DNA of 8,005 bases from an uncultured Bacteroides sp. (GTDB lineage: Bacteria; Bacteroidota; Bacteroidia; Bacteroidales; Bacteroidaceae). The notes under the pieces were generated by a model, which was not told where the DNA came from, did not search any database, and worked only from the letters and a program-made list of their open reading frames with translations. Made by a program: the position numbers and the translations under genes. This document shows positions 6,897 through 8,005 of the stretch, piece after piece. The first letter of the stretch is position 1; every line of letters starts with the position of its first letter. The stretch is from the NCBI RefSeq assembly GCF_949298305.1, contig NZ_CASFWU010000109.1:1-8005 (forward strand), in the 5' to 3' direction.

Positions 6897-6907
6897 TCTT
6901 TTTAGAC
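6872..6907. repeat. 16-bp near-perfect inverted repeat upstream of fabH
   Basis: GTCTAAAAAGGTTTGT (6872-6887) and ACAAATCTTTTTAGAC (6892-6907) are inverted copies with one difference, separated by four bases. As plus-strand RNA the difference is a G-U pair; as minus-strand mRNA it is an A-C mismatch. The T-runs are inside the stem rather than after it, so it is a poor terminator for the minus-strand operon and looks more like an operator or a leader hairpin. Confidence 0.75.
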
Positions 6908-6947
6908 ACCCGATACTCAAGCTTAAAATGTTTCAAAAACAACCGCA

Positions 6948-7133
6948 TCAAACGGCAGCCTCTTTCTCGATAGCAAGCTTACCTCTGTAGTAGCCACAAG
7001 CGCCACATACAGTATGATAAACATGCCATTCGCCACAGTTCGGACAAATAGCCAATGTAGGAGCTACTGCCTTATCATGAGTTCTTCTCTTTGCAGTTCT
7101 TGTTTTTGACTGTCTTCTTTTAGGATGTGCCAT
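6948..7133 (-). CDS. rpmF: 50S ribosomal protein L32
   Basis: This 61-residue protein is a small component of the large ribosomal subunit. It begins with the diagnostic basic segment MAHPKRRQSKTRTAKRR and carries a zinc-ribbon with two cysteine pairs, CPNC (30-33) and CGAC (43-46), so it is the zinc-binding (C+) form of L32. The length is normal. The ATG at 7133 directly precedes the conserved N-terminus. It lies 12 bases after the DUF177 gene, so the two are certainly co-transcribed; YceD-family genes are next to rpmF in most bacteria. About 115 bases separate it from fabH. Confidence 0.98.
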   Translation of the reverse strand: MAHPKRRQSKTRTAKRRTHDKAVAPTLAICPNCGEWHVYHTVCGACGYYRGKLAIEKEAAV

Positions 7134-7145
7134 TTTCTCTAATCT

Positions 7146-7718
7146 TTAATTGTTATCTAATATTTTCTTCAATTCGTCCCAACGCGGATCGGTCGGAGTC
7201 TCCCCGTCATCAGCAGACAACATATCGCCTTCTTCTACAACAAAACCGTCCTCCTCATCCGGAGTCGTACGCAAATGTTTGCTGAGCTTGCTGCTCATTG
7301 CTTTATTACACTTACCCGGAGCATGAACATGTTTCATCGGAATAGCCAAAGCCACAAACTCATACATGAACCAAGCGACATTAATCTCACCTTCCTCTTC
7401 AGGAATAATAATCATATTGTCACCCTCTTCCGCATACTCACGTCCAAACTTAACCAAAAGTTTGTCCGTCGAAGTTATCGGTTGCTCCATATCATCCAAG
7501 CAACGGTCACAAGGTACCCAAACCATACCATCCGTCTGGAAATTCAATTCAAAAGCACGAGATGTTTTTTTAACGACCAATACAACATTGACTTTACCCT
7601 TCTGGACTTCCGGGCCATCAATGTTAGCAAAGAAAAGGTTGTCAAGAACAAACTCATATGTACAAGAGTCTGCCTGCATCCCTTTCAAATCTATTTTGTA
7701 TTTATCAAACTTTCCCAA
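7146..7718 (-). CDS. YceD/DUF177 family protein with a TTG start
   Basis: This 190-residue protein belongs to the DUF177 (YceD) family, whose members are encoded beside rpmF and have been linked to 23S rRNA accumulation. It shows the family's CxxC motif as PCDRC (C70, C73), the segment around FMYEFVALAIPM (117-128), a further cysteine in HAPGKC (C137), and the characteristic C-terminal DPRWDELKKIL. An acidic stretch lies before the C-terminus. The only possible start for the conserved N-terminus is TTG at 7718: an in-frame TAA lies five codons upstream (7731-7733) with no ATG or GTG between, and the next ATG would begin at residue 14, inside the conserved KYKIDLKG region. A purine-rich AAAGAAG precedes the TTG. 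It is the first gene of the operon with rpmF and fabH. The molecular role is not firmly known. Confidence 0.92.
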   Translation of the reverse strand: MGKFDKYKIDLKGMQADSCTYEFVLDNLFFANIDGPEVQKGKVNVVLVVKKTSRAFELNFQTDGMVWVPCDRCLDDMEQPITSTDKLLVKFGREYAEEGDNMIIIPEEEGEINVAWFMYEFVALAIPMKHVHAPGKCNKAMSSKLSKHLRTTPDEEDGFVVEEGDMLSADDGETPTDPRWDELKKILDNN

Positions 7719-7742
7719 AGCTTCTTTAGTTTATTCGGGCGA

Positions 7743-7750
7743 CAAAGATA
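7743..7750 (-). promoter_or_regulatory. Candidate -7 box for the DUF177-rpmF-fabH operon
   Basis: The minus strand reads TATCTTTG, a full match to TAnnTTTG, 24 bases before the TTG start of the DUF177 gene. Transcription would begin near 7736. At the usual 19-21 base spacing there is no clear -33 TTTG; a TTG (7777-7775) lies 24 bases away. Its position directly before the first gene of the operon supports it. Confidence 0.5.
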
Positions 7751-7908
7751 CAAATAATTATCCTCATAATGTAGCAATTACAACAAAATATTCACATTTT
7801 ATATATATTTCGTCCAAATCATTCATACCGCCGGGATAAAACACATATAAGGTCTATATAATTCAAACAGCCGGACACGTTCAAACCATTGCTACATACA
7901 TTAAATAC
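7751..7908. other. AT-rich gap between the rRNA operon terminator and the DUF177 operon
   Basis: No coding region or RNA gene is visible here. The only structure I see is a dispersed 10-bp inverted repeat, ATGTAGCAAT (7769-7778) and ATTGCTACAT (7888-7897), 109 bases apart. The stretch probably holds the upstream promoter region of the DUF177 operon. Confidence 0.6.
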
Positions 7909-7952
7909 AAAAAGAAGCCCCGCCGACCTCCCTTTCAGGAAGCGGCGGGGCT
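7909..7952 (-). terminator. Intrinsic terminator of the rRNA operon
   Basis: On the minus strand AGCCCCGCCG (7952-7943) pairs perfectly with CGGCGGGGCT (7925-7916), a GC-rich 10-bp stem. A second short stem can form within the 17-base loop. The tail TCTTTTT follows (7915-7909). It lies a few bases after the 3' end of 5S rRNA, as expected for the end of an rRNA operon. Confidence 0.93.
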
Positions 7953-7957
7953 CTCGA

Positions 7958-8005
7958 AGACGGCGACGACCTACTCTCCCACTGTTACGCAGTACCATCG
8001 GCGCG
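7958..8005 (-). rRNA. rrf: 5S ribosomal RNA, 3' part only
   Basis: The minus strand reads through the conserved 5S segments GATGGTACTGCGTAACAG and GGGAGAGTAGGTCG, which form helices IV, V and the loop E region, then ends in the 3' strand of helix I. Only about the last 48 of roughly 110 nt are in the window; the 5' part lies beyond 8005. It is presumably the last gene of a 16S-23S-5S operon transcribed toward the DUF177 operon. The exact 3' end is uncertain by a few bases. Confidence 0.92.

Overview
The window looks like a chromosomal segment from a Bacteroides-type bacterium (order Bacteroidales). The evidence is the set of protein sequences (a Bacteroidetes-style YceD/DUF177 protein, two-cysteine-pair L32, FabH, Era and a Der of 437 residues), a periplasmic-TPR sensor kinase paired with a NarL/LuxR regulator, and several matches to the Bacteroides promoter consensus (-33 TTTG, -7 TAnnTTTG). 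Every supported gene is on the minus strand, so transcription runs from high to low coordinates and gene order is read from 8005 down to 1.

Region by region, in the direction of transcription. The 3' end of a 5S rRNA, presumably the last gene of an rRNA operon outside the window, enters at 8005 and is followed by a strong intrinsic terminator (7909-7952). After an AT-rich gap with a -7 box come the DUF177/YceD gene (TTG start), rpmF (L32) and fabH. A 16-bp inverted repeat overlaps a possible fabH promoter. An intrinsic terminator sits between fabH and era. Era and der follow, two universally conserved ribosome-assembly GTPases, and the unit closes at a strong bidirectional terminator (3326-3372). 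A separate two-gene operon then encodes a secreted-N-terminus TPR histidine kinase and its LuxR-type response regulator, with its own -7/-33 candidate. The last 300 bases (1-294) hold no protein gene but are rich in structure: a weak terminator-like hairpin just after the regulator, a -7 box, two hairpins, a strong intrinsic terminator with a U6 tract, and a separate perfect 14-bp inverted repeat.

How the parts fit. The 5S-to-der half is a large-subunit biogenesis and growth cluster: YceD-family proteins are linked to 23S rRNA, L32 is a 50S protein, Era acts on 16S/30S assembly, Der on 50S assembly, and FabH starts fatty-acid synthesis. The rpmF-fabH neighbourhood resembles the E. coli yceD-rpmF-plsX-fabH cluster, but plsX is absent and era-der follow instead. 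The kinase-regulator pair is an unrelated signalling unit whose stimulus and targets cannot be read from the window.

Most of the window is ordinary core genome. The best candidates for something undescribed are a possible standalone small RNA at about 101-224, the operator-like repeat over the fabH promoter, and the terminator or attenuator in front of era.
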